Shown here piece by piece: positions 56,210 through 64,000 of a stretch of DNA of 64,000 nucleotides (its first letter is position 1; every line of letters begins with the position of its first letter). A model generated the notes under the pieces. That model saw only the letters and a list, made by a program, of their open reading frames with translations, searched no databases and was not told where the DNA came from. A program made the position numbers and the translations under genes. The DNA comes from Mesorhizobium sp. AR07 (GTDB lineage: Bacteria > Pseudomonadota > Alphaproteobacteria > Rhizobiales > Rhizobiaceae), in NCBI RefSeq assembly GCF_024746815.1, contig NZ_CP080525.1, forward strand, positions 744,001 to 808,000. Direction: 5' to 3'.

Positions 56210-57339
56210 CAGCGGGCTTCCTTCAACTTTGGCGTGGCTTCGAGTTTCGCAGGACCTTCCGGCTTGGTCAGCGCCAGGCCGATCAGACGAATGCGGTAGT
56301 GGATGAGCGTGTCGCAACCGAGCACGAAGAACAGCAGCATGCCCTGGAACACCCGCGCCACCTTGTCGGAGATGCCGAGCGCGCTTTGCACCGCTTCGCC
56401 GCCGAGATAGGTCAGCGCCAGCACCAGACCGGCGGCAACGATGCCGAGCGGATTGAGGCGGCCAAGGAATGCCACGATGATGGCGGTGAAGCCGTATCCT
56501 GGCGAAATGACGGGCTGCAGCTGGCCGATCGCGCCCGAGACTTCCGATATGCCGGCAAGGCCTGCCAAGGCACCCGACAGCAGGAAGGCGAAGAACACCA
56601 TGCGATTGAGGCCGAAGCCGGCGAAACGCCCCGCCCGCGGGCTCGAGCCAAGCACGCGCACCTCAAAACCCTTCAGCGTGCGGCTCATCAGGATCCAGAC
56701 CAGCACCGCAGCGACCAGCGCGAAAACAAAACCCCAGTTTGCCCGCCCGGCATCCGGCATCAGCTCCGGCAGTACGGCCGAGTCGCCGAACTGGATGGTT
56801 TGCGGGAAGCCATGGCCCTGCGGATCGCGCCATGGGCCGCGCACCAGCCAGTCGAGGAACAGCTGGGCGACATAGACCAGCATCAGGCTGGTCAGGATCT
56901 CGTTGGTGCCGAAACGCGTCTTGAGCAAGGCCGGGATTGCCGCATAGGCCGCGCCGCCGACCATGCCGAGCAACAGCATCAGCGGCAGCACCAGCGGGCC
57001 CTCGAACTGTGGAAACAGCACCGGAATGATCGAGCCGACAATGCCGCCGAGGATGAACTGGCCTTCGGCGCCGATGTTCCAGATGTTGGCCTTGTAGCAA
57101 ACCGACAGGCCGACAGCGATCAGGATCAGCGGCGCTGCCTTGATCGCCAGCTCATGCAACTGCCAGACCTGGCTGATCGGCTCGATGAAGTAGATCCGGA
57201 ACGCAGTCAACGGGTTGACGCCGAGCAGCGCGAACATGATGGCGCCGGCGATAATCGTCAGTGCGAAGGCGATGAATGGCGACAGGGCCGAGAACAGCAC
57301 GGAGCGCTGCGGGCGTTTGACGAGTTCGAGGCGCATCAT
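56209..57339 (-). CDS. ABC transporter permease (first, BMP-type)
   Basis: 376 residues, starting MMRLELVKRPQRSVLFSALS, with about nine helices. Signature regions are PLILIAVGLSVCYKANIWNI, GAEGQFILGGIVGSI, and FGTNEILTSLMLVYVAQLFL. Its start overlaps the ATPase stop by four bases. Confidence 0.93.
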   Translation of the reverse strand: MMRLELVKRPQRSVLFSALSPFIAFALTIIAGAIMFALLGVNPLTAFRIYFIEPISQVWQLHELAIKAAPLILIAVGLSVCYKANIWNIGAEGQFILGGIVGSIIPVLFPQFEGPLVLPLMLLLGMVGGAAYAAIPALLKTRFGTNEILTSLMLVYVAQLFLDWLVRGPWRDPQGHGFPQTIQFGDSAVLPELMPDAGRANWGFVFALVAAVLVWILMSRTLKGFEVRVLGSSPRAGRFAGFGLNRMVFFAFLLSGALAGLAGISEVSGAIGQLQPVISPGYGFTAIIVAFLGRLNPLGIVAAGLVLALTYLGGEAVQSALGISDKVARVFQGMLLFFVLGCDTLIHYRIRLIGLALTKPEGPAKLEATPKLKEAR

Positions 57340-58913
57340 GCCGTCTCCAGCGTGTGTTCGGCGTGGCCGGGCTCGGCGCCGCCCATCAGCAAGCCAACCT
57401 TCTCGAAGGTCGCCTCGGCGATCGGCATCGGCCTGGACAGCTCGCCATTGTGCATGACCGCGATCGCATCCGAGATCTCGAACAGCTCGTCCAGGTCCTG
57501 GCTGATCACCAGCACCGCCGATCCGCTGCGCGACAGCTCGATCAGGGCCTGGCGGATGTGGGCGGCAGCGCCCGCGTCGACACCCCAGGTCGGCTGGTTG
57601 ACCACCATGACGCTTGGCCGGCGGTCGAGTTCGCGACCGACGATGAATTTCTGCAGATTGCCGCCCGAAAGCGCTACGGCCTCCGGATCCGGCGCGCTCT
57701 TGCGCACGTCCATCGCCTCGATGATGCGTTGGGCGGCGGCATAGATGGCGCCGCTCTTGACCATTCCGCCGGTGCCGACAAACGCCTTGCCGTCAGTAGC
57801 ATGGCGCGACAGCAACAGGTTTTCGGAGAGCTTCATGCGCGGCGCGGCGCCATGGCCGAGGCGCTCTTCCGGCACGAAGGCAGCACCCAGCAAGCGGCGT
57901 CCGGTGATGGTGAGGCCCCCGGCGTCCTTGCCGCGAATGCGCACGGAGGCAGCATCTTGCTGCAACACCTCGCCAGAGACGGATTCGAAGAATTCGCCCT
58001 GGCCGTTGCCGGCGACGCCCGCGATGCCGATCACCTCGCCGGCGCGAACATTCAGGCTGATGTCCTTGAGCGGAATCGAGAACGGCGTTGCCGGCTTGCG
58101 GCTGAGGCCGCGGATTTCGAGCAAGGGCTGCGCCTTGTCGATCCCCTCGACCGGTGCACGCACCACGGCCTGCACCTCATTGCCGACCATCATGCGGGCC
58201 AGCGACGAGGCTGTTTCCTCACGCGGATTGCAGTGGCCGACCACCTTGCCATGGCGCAACACGGTGGCGCGGTCGCAGATGCGTTTGACCTCTTCGAGCC
58301 GGTGCGAAATGTAGAGGATGGATTTGCCTTCCGAGCGCAGGCGCTCCAGCGTCTCGAACAGCTTGTCGGCCTCCTGCGGCGTCAGCACAGAGGTCGGCTC
58401 GTCGAGGATGATGAGCTGCGGCGTCTGCAGCAGGCAGCGGATGATCTCGATGCGCTGGCGCTCGCCGACCGACAGGTCGCCGACCAGCGATTCAGGATCG
58501 AGCGGCAGGCCGTAGCTGTAGGATAGCGCCCTCGCCTTCGCCGCGATGCTGTTGATCGGCGCGCCATCGTCCAGCGACAGCGCGATGTTCTCGGCCGCGG
58601 TCAGCGCCTCGAACAGCGAAAAGTGCTGGAACACCATGCCGATGCCGAGTTTTTTCGCGACGCCCGGGCTGGTAATCCTGACCGCCTGGCCGTTCCAGAA
58701 GATCTCGCCGGAATTAGGCTCCAGCGAGCCGAACAGCATTTTGACCAGCGTCGACTTGCCGGCGCCGTTCTCACCCAGCAGCGCGTGGATTTCACCCTTG
58801 GCGATGTCGAGATCGATATGATCGCACGCCGTCAGCGTGCCGAATATCTTGGTAAGGCCACGAACCTCGAGCAGGTTCGTGCCGTCCTGATTTGCACTCA
58901 CAGTGCCTCCCAT
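57336..58913 (-). CDS. ABC transporter ATP-binding protein, duplicated (BMP-type)
   Basis: 525 residues with two ABC domains, as in ribose and nucleoside importers. Domain 1 has Walker A GENGAGKST, the ABC signature LSVGERQRIEI and Walker B LIILDEPTSVL. Domain 2 has a degenerate Walker A (GVAGNGQGEF), signature LSGGNLQKFIV and MVVNQPTWGVD instead of the usual Walker B, so only site 1 may be fully active. The start is ATG 58913 (MGGTVSANQDG) or GTG 58901, which has gggagg just before it. First gene of a four-gene minus-strand operon that makes a complete importer. Confidence 0.93.
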   Translation of the reverse strand: MGGTVSANQDGTNLLEVRGLTKIFGTLTACDHIDLDIAKGEIHALLGENGAGKSTLVKMLFGSLEPNSGEIFWNGQAVRITSPGVAKKLGIGMVFQHFSLFEALTAAENIALSLDDGAPINSIAAKARALSYSYGLPLDPESLVGDLSVGERQRIEIIRCLLQTPQLIILDEPTSVLTPQEADKLFETLERLRSEGKSILYISHRLEEVKRICDRATVLRHGKVVGHCNPREETASSLARMMVGNEVQAVVRAPVEGIDKAQPLLEIRGLSRKPATPFSIPLKDISLNVRAGEVIGIAGVAGNGQGEFFESVSGEVLQQDAASVRIRGKDAGGLTITGRRLLGAAFVPEERLGHGAAPRMKLSENLLLSRHATDGKAFVGTGGMVKSGAIYAAAQRIIEAMDVRKSAPDPEAVALSGGNLQKFIVGRELDRRPSVMVVNQPTWGVDAGAAAHIRQALIELSRSGSAVLVISQDLDELFEISDAIAVMHNGELSRPMPIAEATFEKVGLLMGGAEPGHAEHTLETA

Positions 58914-59048
58914 CTGGTTAGCCAGATATGTTCTGTGTTCCCGCAAGCATGGTAGGCGCGGCCGGCTCTCATCGGAAAGCGGCACGCGTCTTGAAAGAGC
59001 TTCAAGAATTTCAGCGGAAATTCAAGGGATAGCAAGGCAGAACGGACC

Positions 59049-59193
59049 AGGCTGCGTTGAGATTCAGGTCAGGCCGAGTCGAAAATGGTGGTTTCCGAGA
59101 ACCGGAGCGGAGCGTACCTTTGGGTACATGAGCACCGGAAGCGCAGGAAGCCGCCGTTTGCAGGCCGGCATCACCTGAATCTCAACGCAGCCT
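59049..59193. repeat. 145-bp element with perfect 21-bp terminal inverted repeats
   Basis: The left end begins aggctgcgttgagattcagg (59049 onward) and the right end (59173-59193) is its exact reverse complement. The interior is partly self-complementary too (accggagcggagcgtac and gtacatgagcaccggaag pair loosely), so the whole element can fold as one long hairpin. It has no coding capacity. It lies between the ABC operon and the quinone oxidoreductase gene, and its right end overlaps the latter's stop codon. Confidence 0.85.
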
Positions 59194-60169
59194 AAGGGAT
59201 GAGAATGGTGGTCCCGGTCGTCCTGCGACCCTCGAGGTCGGAATGCGCCTTGCCCGTGTCCTTGAGTGCATATCGCTGGTTGATCTTGATCTTGACGGCA
59301 CCTCTGAGCACGACCTCGAACAAGGCGGCCGCGGAGGCATCGAGATCCTCGCGTTTCGCATTGTAGACGAACAGCGTCGGTCTTGTGGCGAACAAGGAGC
59401 CCTTCTGGGCCAGCAATGACATGCTGAACGGCGGGATCGGTCCCGAGGACTGGCCGAAGCTGACGAACATGCCGAGCGGTTTCAGGCAGTCGAGCGAAGC
59501 CGGAAACGTGTCGTGGCCGACCGAATCGTAGACGACGTCGCATTTCCTGCCGCCGGTGACGGCGGCGACGCCGGCAACGAAATCCTGCTCCTTGTAATTG
59601 ATGACATGATCGAAGCCATGCGCCTTGGCCAGCTCGATCTTGTCGGTTGAGCTGGCCGTGCCGATGACCGTCGCGCCAAGATGTTTCGCCCATTGGCCGA
59701 GGATAAGCCCGACGCCGCCTGCCGCGGCATGAAACAGGATCGTGTCGCCTGCCTTCACTTTGAAAGTGCGCCGCAGCAGATATTCTGATGTCATGCCTTT
59801 CAACATCATCGCGGCCGCCTGTTCGTCGCTAATGCCGTCTGGCACCTTGACGACGCGGCTGGCATCGATCACCCGCTCTTGCGCATAAGCACCGTTCGTC
59901 ACGGCATAGGCAATCCGTTCGCCCGGCTTCAGCCAGTCGACGCCCTGGCCGACCTCCAGCACCACGCCCGCCGCTTCACTGCCCGGAATCAGCGGGAACC
60001 CGCTCGGCGGCGGATACAGGCCCGTGCGATGATAGACATCGATGAAATTGAGGCCGATCGCCGTGTGCCTGATCAGGATCTGCCCTGCTCCCGGCTGGCC
60101 GGGATCGGTGTCCTCATAGGCCAGGACTTCCGGGCCGCCATGGGCGTGGATACGGATCGCTTTGGACAT
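59192..60169 (-). CDS. NADPH:quinone oxidoreductase (zeta-crystallin type)
   Basis: 325-residue medium-chain reductase without zinc ligands. Motifs: LIRHTAIGLNFIDVYHRTGL, GFPLIPGSEAAGVVLEVG, the NADPH-binding LFHAAAGGVGLILGQWAKHL, GATVIGTASSTDKIELAKAH, CDVVYDSVGHDTFPASLDCL. Close to E. coli QorA in length and pattern. The chain ends GTTILIP and the TAG stop (59194-59192) takes two bases from the inverted-repeat element. Confidence 0.93.
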   Translation of the reverse strand: MSKAIRIHAHGGPEVLAYEDTDPGQPGAGQILIRHTAIGLNFIDVYHRTGLYPPPSGFPLIPGSEAAGVVLEVGQGVDWLKPGERIAYAVTNGAYAQERVIDASRVVKVPDGISDEQAAAMMLKGMTSEYLLRRTFKVKAGDTILFHAAAGGVGLILGQWAKHLGATVIGTASSTDKIELAKAHGFDHVINYKEQDFVAGVAAVTGGRKCDVVYDSVGHDTFPASLDCLKPLGMFVSFGQSSGPIPPFSMSLLAQKGSLFATRPTLFVYNAKREDLDASAAALFEVVLRGAVKIKINQRYALKDTGKAHSDLEGRRTTGTTILIP

Positions 60170-60198
60170 GGGCTGGGCTTCCCTCCGGGAGTGGCTGA

Positions 60199-61005
60199 TC
60201 AGGCCTTCTTGGCACCGAGATTTGGAAAGAACTGCATGACGCCACCGATGCAGGCAAGGTAGAGGCCGGTGATGGTGATGCCGATCTTGGTGAAGTCGCT
60301 GACCTGTTCGCCCAGCACGCCGATCTGATCGTAGAAGGCAGCGAGTGCTGCTTGCGCCAGCGCAAGCGCCCCGAAAGCGCACCACAAAAGGGTCATCGCA
60401 AGATTGATGCGCCGCAGCCGCACCACCCGCACCGGATGGATGAAGTTGATCGGGACGAAAGTCAGAATGCCGGCCACCACCACCACCGCGAACGAAACCC
60501 ATTGCCCCGGCTCGATGACGAACAGCGTGAACACCACCATGTTCCAGACTACCGGGAAGCCCTTGAAGAAATTCTCCTTCGTCTTCATCCCGGTGTCGGC
60601 ATAGTAGATGGCGCTGGAGACGACGATGATCGCCGCCGACAGGAACGACAGGCCCTCGCCCATGAAGCCACGCTGATAGAGCGCGAAGGCGGGGATCAGC
60701 ACGTAGGTGACGTAGTCGATGATGTTGTCGAGCAGTTCACCCGACCATGTCGGCAGGATTTCCTTGACCTCGAGCTTTCTGGCGATCGGCCCGTCGATGC
60801 CGTCGACGAACAATGCCAGCCCGAGCCACCAGAACATTGCCGTCCAGCTCTCTTCGCTCGCCGCCACCAAGGACAGGAAGGCCAGGAACGAGCCTGACGC
60901 GGTCAGCAGATGGACGGAGAACGCCCTCGCCTGCGGCCATGTGACTTTCTTCTTCGGCCGCGGGATCCGGTCCCTGATCTTCCTGGCCGTTGTGTTCTTG
61001 CTCAC
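60199..61005 (-). CDS. pcs: Phosphatidylcholine synthase
   Basis: Condenses CDP-diacylglycerol with choline to make phosphatidylcholine, the bacterial one-step route important in rhizobia. 268 residues, about eight helices, with the CDP-alcohol phosphatidyltransferase motif DGIDGPIARKLEVKE...GELLDNIID (D-G-x2-A-R-x8-G-x3-D-x3-D). The N-terminal 25 residues are Lys/Arg-rich (RKIRDRIPRPKKK), longer than usual. GTG 61005 is chosen because it overlaps the DUF1326 stop (GTGA); a TTG at 61017 would give 272 residues. Confidence 0.93.
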   Translation of the reverse strand: MSKNTTARKIRDRIPRPKKKVTWPQARAFSVHLLTASGSFLAFLSLVAASEESWTAMFWWLGLALFVDGIDGPIARKLEVKEILPTWSGELLDNIIDYVTYVLIPAFALYQRGFMGEGLSFLSAAIIVVSSAIYYADTGMKTKENFFKGFPVVWNMVVFTLFVIEPGQWVSFAVVVVAGILTFVPINFIHPVRVVRLRRINLAMTLLWCAFGALALAQAALAAFYDQIGVLGEQVSDFTKIGITITGLYLACIGGVMQFFPNLGAKKA

Positions 61006-61616
61006 GGGCCCCGCCAATCCAGCTTGCAGATTTCGGCCGAACGGCCTGCGAAATTCCAGTTGCGGCCGAAAGCCCGCATCTTGCTCTTGTCGGACCTCGC
61101 CACGATGATCTCGGGCGCAATCCAGTATTCCGAATTGCTGATCACCGTATCCTTGTCGCGGTCCTTGCCGGGGATCGGTGTCACCGCCCCGTCGATGATC
61201 TTCGGTATCTGGAAGATGCGTGTCTTGTCACGCGTCTCATAGGTGATCGGCACTTGTTCGACGCCGAGGAATTTGCCGACAAGGATGGAGAGCAACGATG
61301 TGGTCCCACCCGCCTTGCCGGTGAAAATCTTCGTCAGCGCCTTGACCGCATAGACCGAGGCGCGTTTGTCGATGAACAGGCCGGCAGTCCAGTTGCCGCG
61401 GCTCATATAGCCGGGGATTTCCATGACCAAGCCGAGATTGAGACCCGACAGGTCGACGTCGCCGAAATGGCCGGCATCGATGCGGAAGCCCGCCCAGGTC
61501 TGGCAATAGCCTTCGGTCGGTGGATGATTCCCGAGGGATAACACACAAGGGCAAAAAACCGTGCAATTGCAGGAGAGTACGAGCTCTCCCTTCATCGCCC
61601 AGCCTTGATCTGCCAT
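61002..61616 (-). CDS. DUF1326 domain protein
   Basis: 204 residues, starting MADQGWAMKGELVLSCNCTV. The conserved cysteines in CNCTVFCPCVLSLG form a possible metal site near the N-terminus; then TEGYCQTWAGFRIDAGHFGD, SGLNLGLVMEIPGYMSRGNW. DUF1326 genes usually sit next to DUF2182 genes, as here, suggesting a joint role, perhaps metal-related; the function is not established. Four-base overlap with pcs downstream. Confidence 0.87.
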   Translation of the reverse strand: MADQGWAMKGELVLSCNCTVFCPCVLSLGNHPPTEGYCQTWAGFRIDAGHFGDVDLSGLNLGLVMEIPGYMSRGNWTAGLFIDKRASVYAVKALTKIFTGKAGGTTSLLSILVGKFLGVEQVPITYETRDKTRIFQIPKIIDGAVTPIPGKDRDKDTVISNSEYWIAPEIIVARSDKSKMRAFGRNWNFAGRSAEICKLDWRGP

Positions 61617-61630
61617 GGAAATTTCCCCCA

Positions 61631-62527
61631 CTATGCCGAGACTACTAGCAGGGCGGCTGCCCAGACAAGCAGTATCGCACCGGCCAGCCGGGTTGGAACC
61701 CTGCTCGCAGTTTGTTTTTCGATCAGGGTGAACAGACCGATCAACGCCATCCAGAAGACGTTCATCACGCCGACGGCGAACATCACAAGCATCAATGCCC
61801 AGCAACAGCCGAGGCACCATATGCCTTGCGCGACGCCAAGCCGGAAGATGTGGGCGGGCCTGGCGCTCCAGTTCGCGAACAGGATCGAGAACGGGTTCTT
61901 GCATTTCTTCAGGCAGGCTTCCTTCAGGCCGCTGAACTGGTAGAGGCCGGCAATCAGCAGAGCGAGCGCACCGGCAATGCCGATGACCGGGTCGAGCATC
62001 CCCCTGGGCGCGGCGGATGCATGGGCGGCCAAGGTCAGCGCCGCGAACATCACCGAGGCGGCGAGCCAGACACTGAGGTAACCGGCGACCAGCACCAGCG
62101 GAAGGACCACCGGCTCGCCTTTGATCCGAGCCGTATCGGCGATTTCGCAATAGGTGCGGATCATCGGCGCGGCGGAAGGCAGCATCGTCGCGATCGCCAT
62201 CAAGAACCACATCAAGACGAGCGCACCAGCCAGCAGGCCGACACTTGCGTCCAACGGTGCCGGCGAGAGGCAGAGCGTGAAGAACCGTTCCAGGAAATCC
62301 GGCAGCGGCAATTGCGGCAGGTTACGCAGCATCGTGTCGCCGGGGGCGCCGAGGCCTGCACCCCGCCCTTCGGCGCCGCGGATTGCTATCGCCGCAAGGG
62401 ACAGCCACGCGAGCAGGATACAGGCGCCGATGACGATGTTCACGGTTACACGGGGACTGCGCGCGATGTTCGCCATGGCGCGGCCGGCGCGGTCGAGATG
62501 GCTGAAATCGTCTTGCTGCCCGGTCAT
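61631..62527 (-). CDS. DUF2182 integral membrane protein
   Basis: 298 residues from ATG 62527 (MTGQQDDFSHLDRAG) with about seven to eight helices. Family features: MWFLMAIATMLPSAAPMIRT with conserved Met-rich helix, YQFSGLKEACLKKCKNPFSI with cysteines, and GVAQGIWCLGCCWALMLVMF. The Met/Cys residues in helices suggest soft-metal handling (inference). Lies 14 bases upstream of DUF1326 on the minus strand, so the order is DUF2182-DUF1326-pcs. Divergent from the UbiH-type gene. Confidence 0.88.
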   Translation of the reverse strand: MTGQQDDFSHLDRAGRAMANIARSPRVTVNIVIGACILLAWLSLAAIAIRGAEGRGAGLGAPGDTMLRNLPQLPLPDFLERFFTLCLSPAPLDASVGLLAGALVLMWFLMAIATMLPSAAPMIRTYCEIADTARIKGEPVVLPLVLVAGYLSVWLAASVMFAALTLAAHASAAPRGMLDPVIGIAGALALLIAGLYQFSGLKEACLKKCKNPFSILFANWSARPAHIFRLGVAQGIWCLGCCWALMLVMFAVGVMNVFWMALIGLFTLIEKQTASRVPTRLAGAILLVWAAALLVVSA

Positions 62528-62639
62528 GACATCCGAATGGGCCGAATCTCCGCGTTGATCAAGCGGCATGAATTGACCTATATGCTCATCGACTGGCAGG
62601 TCGAATGGCCTGCCTCGCATTGCAAGCCGGAAGCCGATC

Positions 62640-63848
62640 TTGGAGCATCAGCAAACTGCGCGGATATTGATCGCTGGCACGGGGCCGGCGGGGCTGATCG
62701 CGGCGCTTGGTTTTGCCGATGCCGGTTTCCCGGTGACGCTCGCCGGGCCTGAGGCCACTGCCCCCGACGGCCGCACGACAGCCCTGATGAACCCCGCCTT
62801 GAAGGTGCTTGCGCGGCTGGGCGTGCTCGATGCCGTCAAGCCCAAGGCGGCGCCTCTGAAGGTGATGCGCATCGTCGATGCGACCAGGCGACTGCTCCGC
62901 AGCCCCGTCGTCACCTTCCGCGCCAGCGAGATCGACGAGGATCAGTTCGGGCTGAACCTGCCCAACAGCGTCCTCAATCCGGCACTCGCCAGCACAGTTG
63001 CCGCGCATGCTGGCATCGAATGGCGACGGTCGATGGTGGCGAGCTGGCATCTCGATGCCGGGCACGCCCGTGCCGTCCTGAGCGACGGCAGCACGGTGGA
63101 CGCATCGCTGGCCGTGGCCGCCGACGGACGCCTGTCGCCGGCTCGCCAGGCGGCCGGCATCTCGACCTCGGCCCGCTCCTACCCGCAGGCAGCGTTTGTC
63201 CTCAATTTCGGTCACAGTGGCGACCACGCTTTTACATCGACCGAGTTCCACACCGAGACGGGTCCGTTCACGCAGGTTCCGCTGCCCGGCAATCGCTCGA
63301 GCCTTGTCTGGGTGGTGAAACCCGAGACCGCTACGGAACTCGCCGCATTGGACGATGCAACGCTTTCGCTGCGGGTCGAACAGCAGATGCAGTCGATGCT
63401 GGGCCGGGTGACGGTCGAGCCGGGCCGGCAGATCTATCCGCTTTCGACGGTGACGCCGTTGTGTTTCGCTCGGGAGCGTGTGGCGCTGGTCGGCGAAGCC
63501 GCCCATGTGTTTCCGCCAATTGGCGCCCAAGGCCTCAACCTCGGCATCAGGGACATCGACGATCTCATTGGGATTGCTGGTGAAAATCGCACAGACCCTG
63601 GCTCAGCCAAGGCGCTTGCAGCCTACGACTTCAAACGCCGCCCCGATATTCTGGCGCGCAGCAGCGCGGTCAATCTGCTCAACATGTCGCTGCTCTCCGA
63701 CATGCTGCCGGCCCAGATGGCCCGCGTTGCCGGGCTCGGCGTGCTCGGCGGCTTCGCGCCGCTTCGCGCTTTTTTCATGCGCGAGGGGCTTCGCCCCGGC
63801 AGCGGCTTCGCGGCGCTGGCCGGCGGCCTGCGAAGGCAAGTGCGCTGA
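62640..63848 (+). CDS. UbiH/UbiF/Coq6-type FAD-dependent hydroxylase
   Basis: 402-residue flavoprotein monooxygenase; relatives hydroxylate ubiquinone precursors. FAD-binding ILIAGTGPAGLIAALGFADA near the start, the LAVAADGRLSPARQAAGI (DG) motif, and RVALVGEAAHVFPPIGAQGL followed by NLGIRDIDDL, the second FAD motif (GEAAH in place of the more usual GDAAH). The start is a TTG at 62640 (MEHQQTARILI) with a weak ribosome binding site. The ring position cannot be told, so ubiH is not assigned. The last 152 bases of the window hold nothing I can support. Confidence 0.88.
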   Translation: MEHQQTARILIAGTGPAGLIAALGFADAGFPVTLAGPEATAPDGRTTALMNPALKVLARLGVLDAVKPKAAPLKVMRIVDATRRLLRSPVVTFRASEIDEDQFGLNLPNSVLNPALASTVAAHAGIEWRRSMVASWHLDAGHARAVLSDGSTVDASLAVAADGRLSPARQAAGISTSARSYPQAAFVLNFGHSGDHAFTSTEFHTETGPFTQVPLPGNRSSLVWVVKPETATELAALDDATLSLRVEQQMQSMLGRVTVEPGRQIYPLSTVTPLCFARERVALVGEAAHVFPPIGAQGLNLGIRDIDDLIGIAGENRTDPGSAKALAAYDFKRRPDILARSSAVNLLNMSLLSDMLPAQMARVAGLGVLGGFAPLRAFFMREGLRPGSGFAALAGGLRRQVR

Positions 63849-64000
63849 CAGCGATCTCCCGGACGTTTCCGATAATCCGCGTCGTCGACGATCGTCGGCA
63901 TCCACCGCATGCGACAAAACTTTTGCGCCGCATCCTGCGTAGCTTCAAGGCGCGCCCAAACGCTTCGGGATTGAATTGGCGCACGGTCTGCGCCAAATAA

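Noticed and set aside
63775..63996. Minus-strand 73-codon frame at the right edge
   Set aside because: It overlaps the end of the UbiH-type gene, shows no domain, and has Arg-rich composition typical of shadow frames.

Overview
The window looks like chromosomal DNA of an alphaproteobacterium of the order Hyphomicrobiales, most likely Mesorhizobium or a close relative. The evidence is high G+C content, the gene order dusB-ntrB-ntrC-ntrY-ntrX-dat-hfq-hflX-mazG, a pyruvate dehydrogenase operon whose E1 beta subunit carries its own lipoyl domain, a fused ispDF, a phosphatidylcholine synthase, and many small palindromic repeats of the kind common in rhizobial intergenic DNA. The genus is an inference; no marker gene was searched.

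Region by region: 1-2.9 kb holds dodecin (start cut off), a PRC-barrel protein, a tiny lipoprotein, enolase and an FtsB-like divisome protein. 3.1-9.6 kb is the pyruvate dehydrogenase operon (pdhA, pdhB, pdhC, a membrane protein, an SGNH hydrolase, lpd), so glycolytic phosphoenolpyruvate production and pyruvate oxidation sit side by side. lipA (lipoate synthesis, needed by PdhB and PdhC) follows at 10 kb with ratA/coq10, then pncC and ispDF on the minus strand. 13.6-23.8 kb is the nitrogen-regulation block with two sensor/regulator pairs, a class IV aminotransferase, hfq and hflX. 23.9-26.1 kb holds mazG and an aromatic-type aminotransferase on the minus strand.

26.2-36.3 kb is an accessory, decaying stretch. 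It has a GNAT gene with one in-frame stop, an orphan C-terminus of a histidine phosphatase, a frameshifted ECF sigma factor with an intact anti-sigma partner, a BI-1 protein, an aldose epimerase-like protein, a GST, a DUF1127 protein with a five-copy pentapeptide repeat, a CadC-like/TPR regulator, an L,D-transpeptidase, an orphan betaine-type binding protein and an ISNCY-type transposase remnant. 36.4-44.8 kb returns to housekeeping genes (GNAT, then minus strand metG-tatD-MBL hydrolase, tmk-holB, a DacF-type protein, rlpA). 44.8-48.4 kb is again accessory, with a tRNA-Ser(TGA) flanked by a decayed integrase and a decayed type I secretion adaptor.

48.4-63.8 kb holds a sterol desaturase-like protein, a DUF2161 nuclease-fold protein, a DUF930 protein, a TerC-like protein, rimO, an acyltransferase, a complete BMP-type (nucleoside-like) ABC transporter, a quinone oxidoreductase, a coupled DUF2182-DUF1326-pcs cluster and a UbiH-type hydroxylase.

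The most interesting signals are not whole genes. (1) Long palindromic repeats sit in frame inside the linkers of both PdhB and PdhC. (2) A dispersed two-hairpin repeat repeatedly starts exactly at stop codons and shows a compensatory stem change. (3) The DacF-type protein keeps its SxxK motif but has lost the SxN serine and the whole KTG motif. (4) A one-base insertion links an ECF sigma factor to its anti-sigma factor in one long reading frame. (5) A 145-bp element with perfect 21-bp inverted ends supplies the last bases of a neighbouring gene's stop codon. I found no CRISPR array, no intact prophage and no clearly new multi-gene system.
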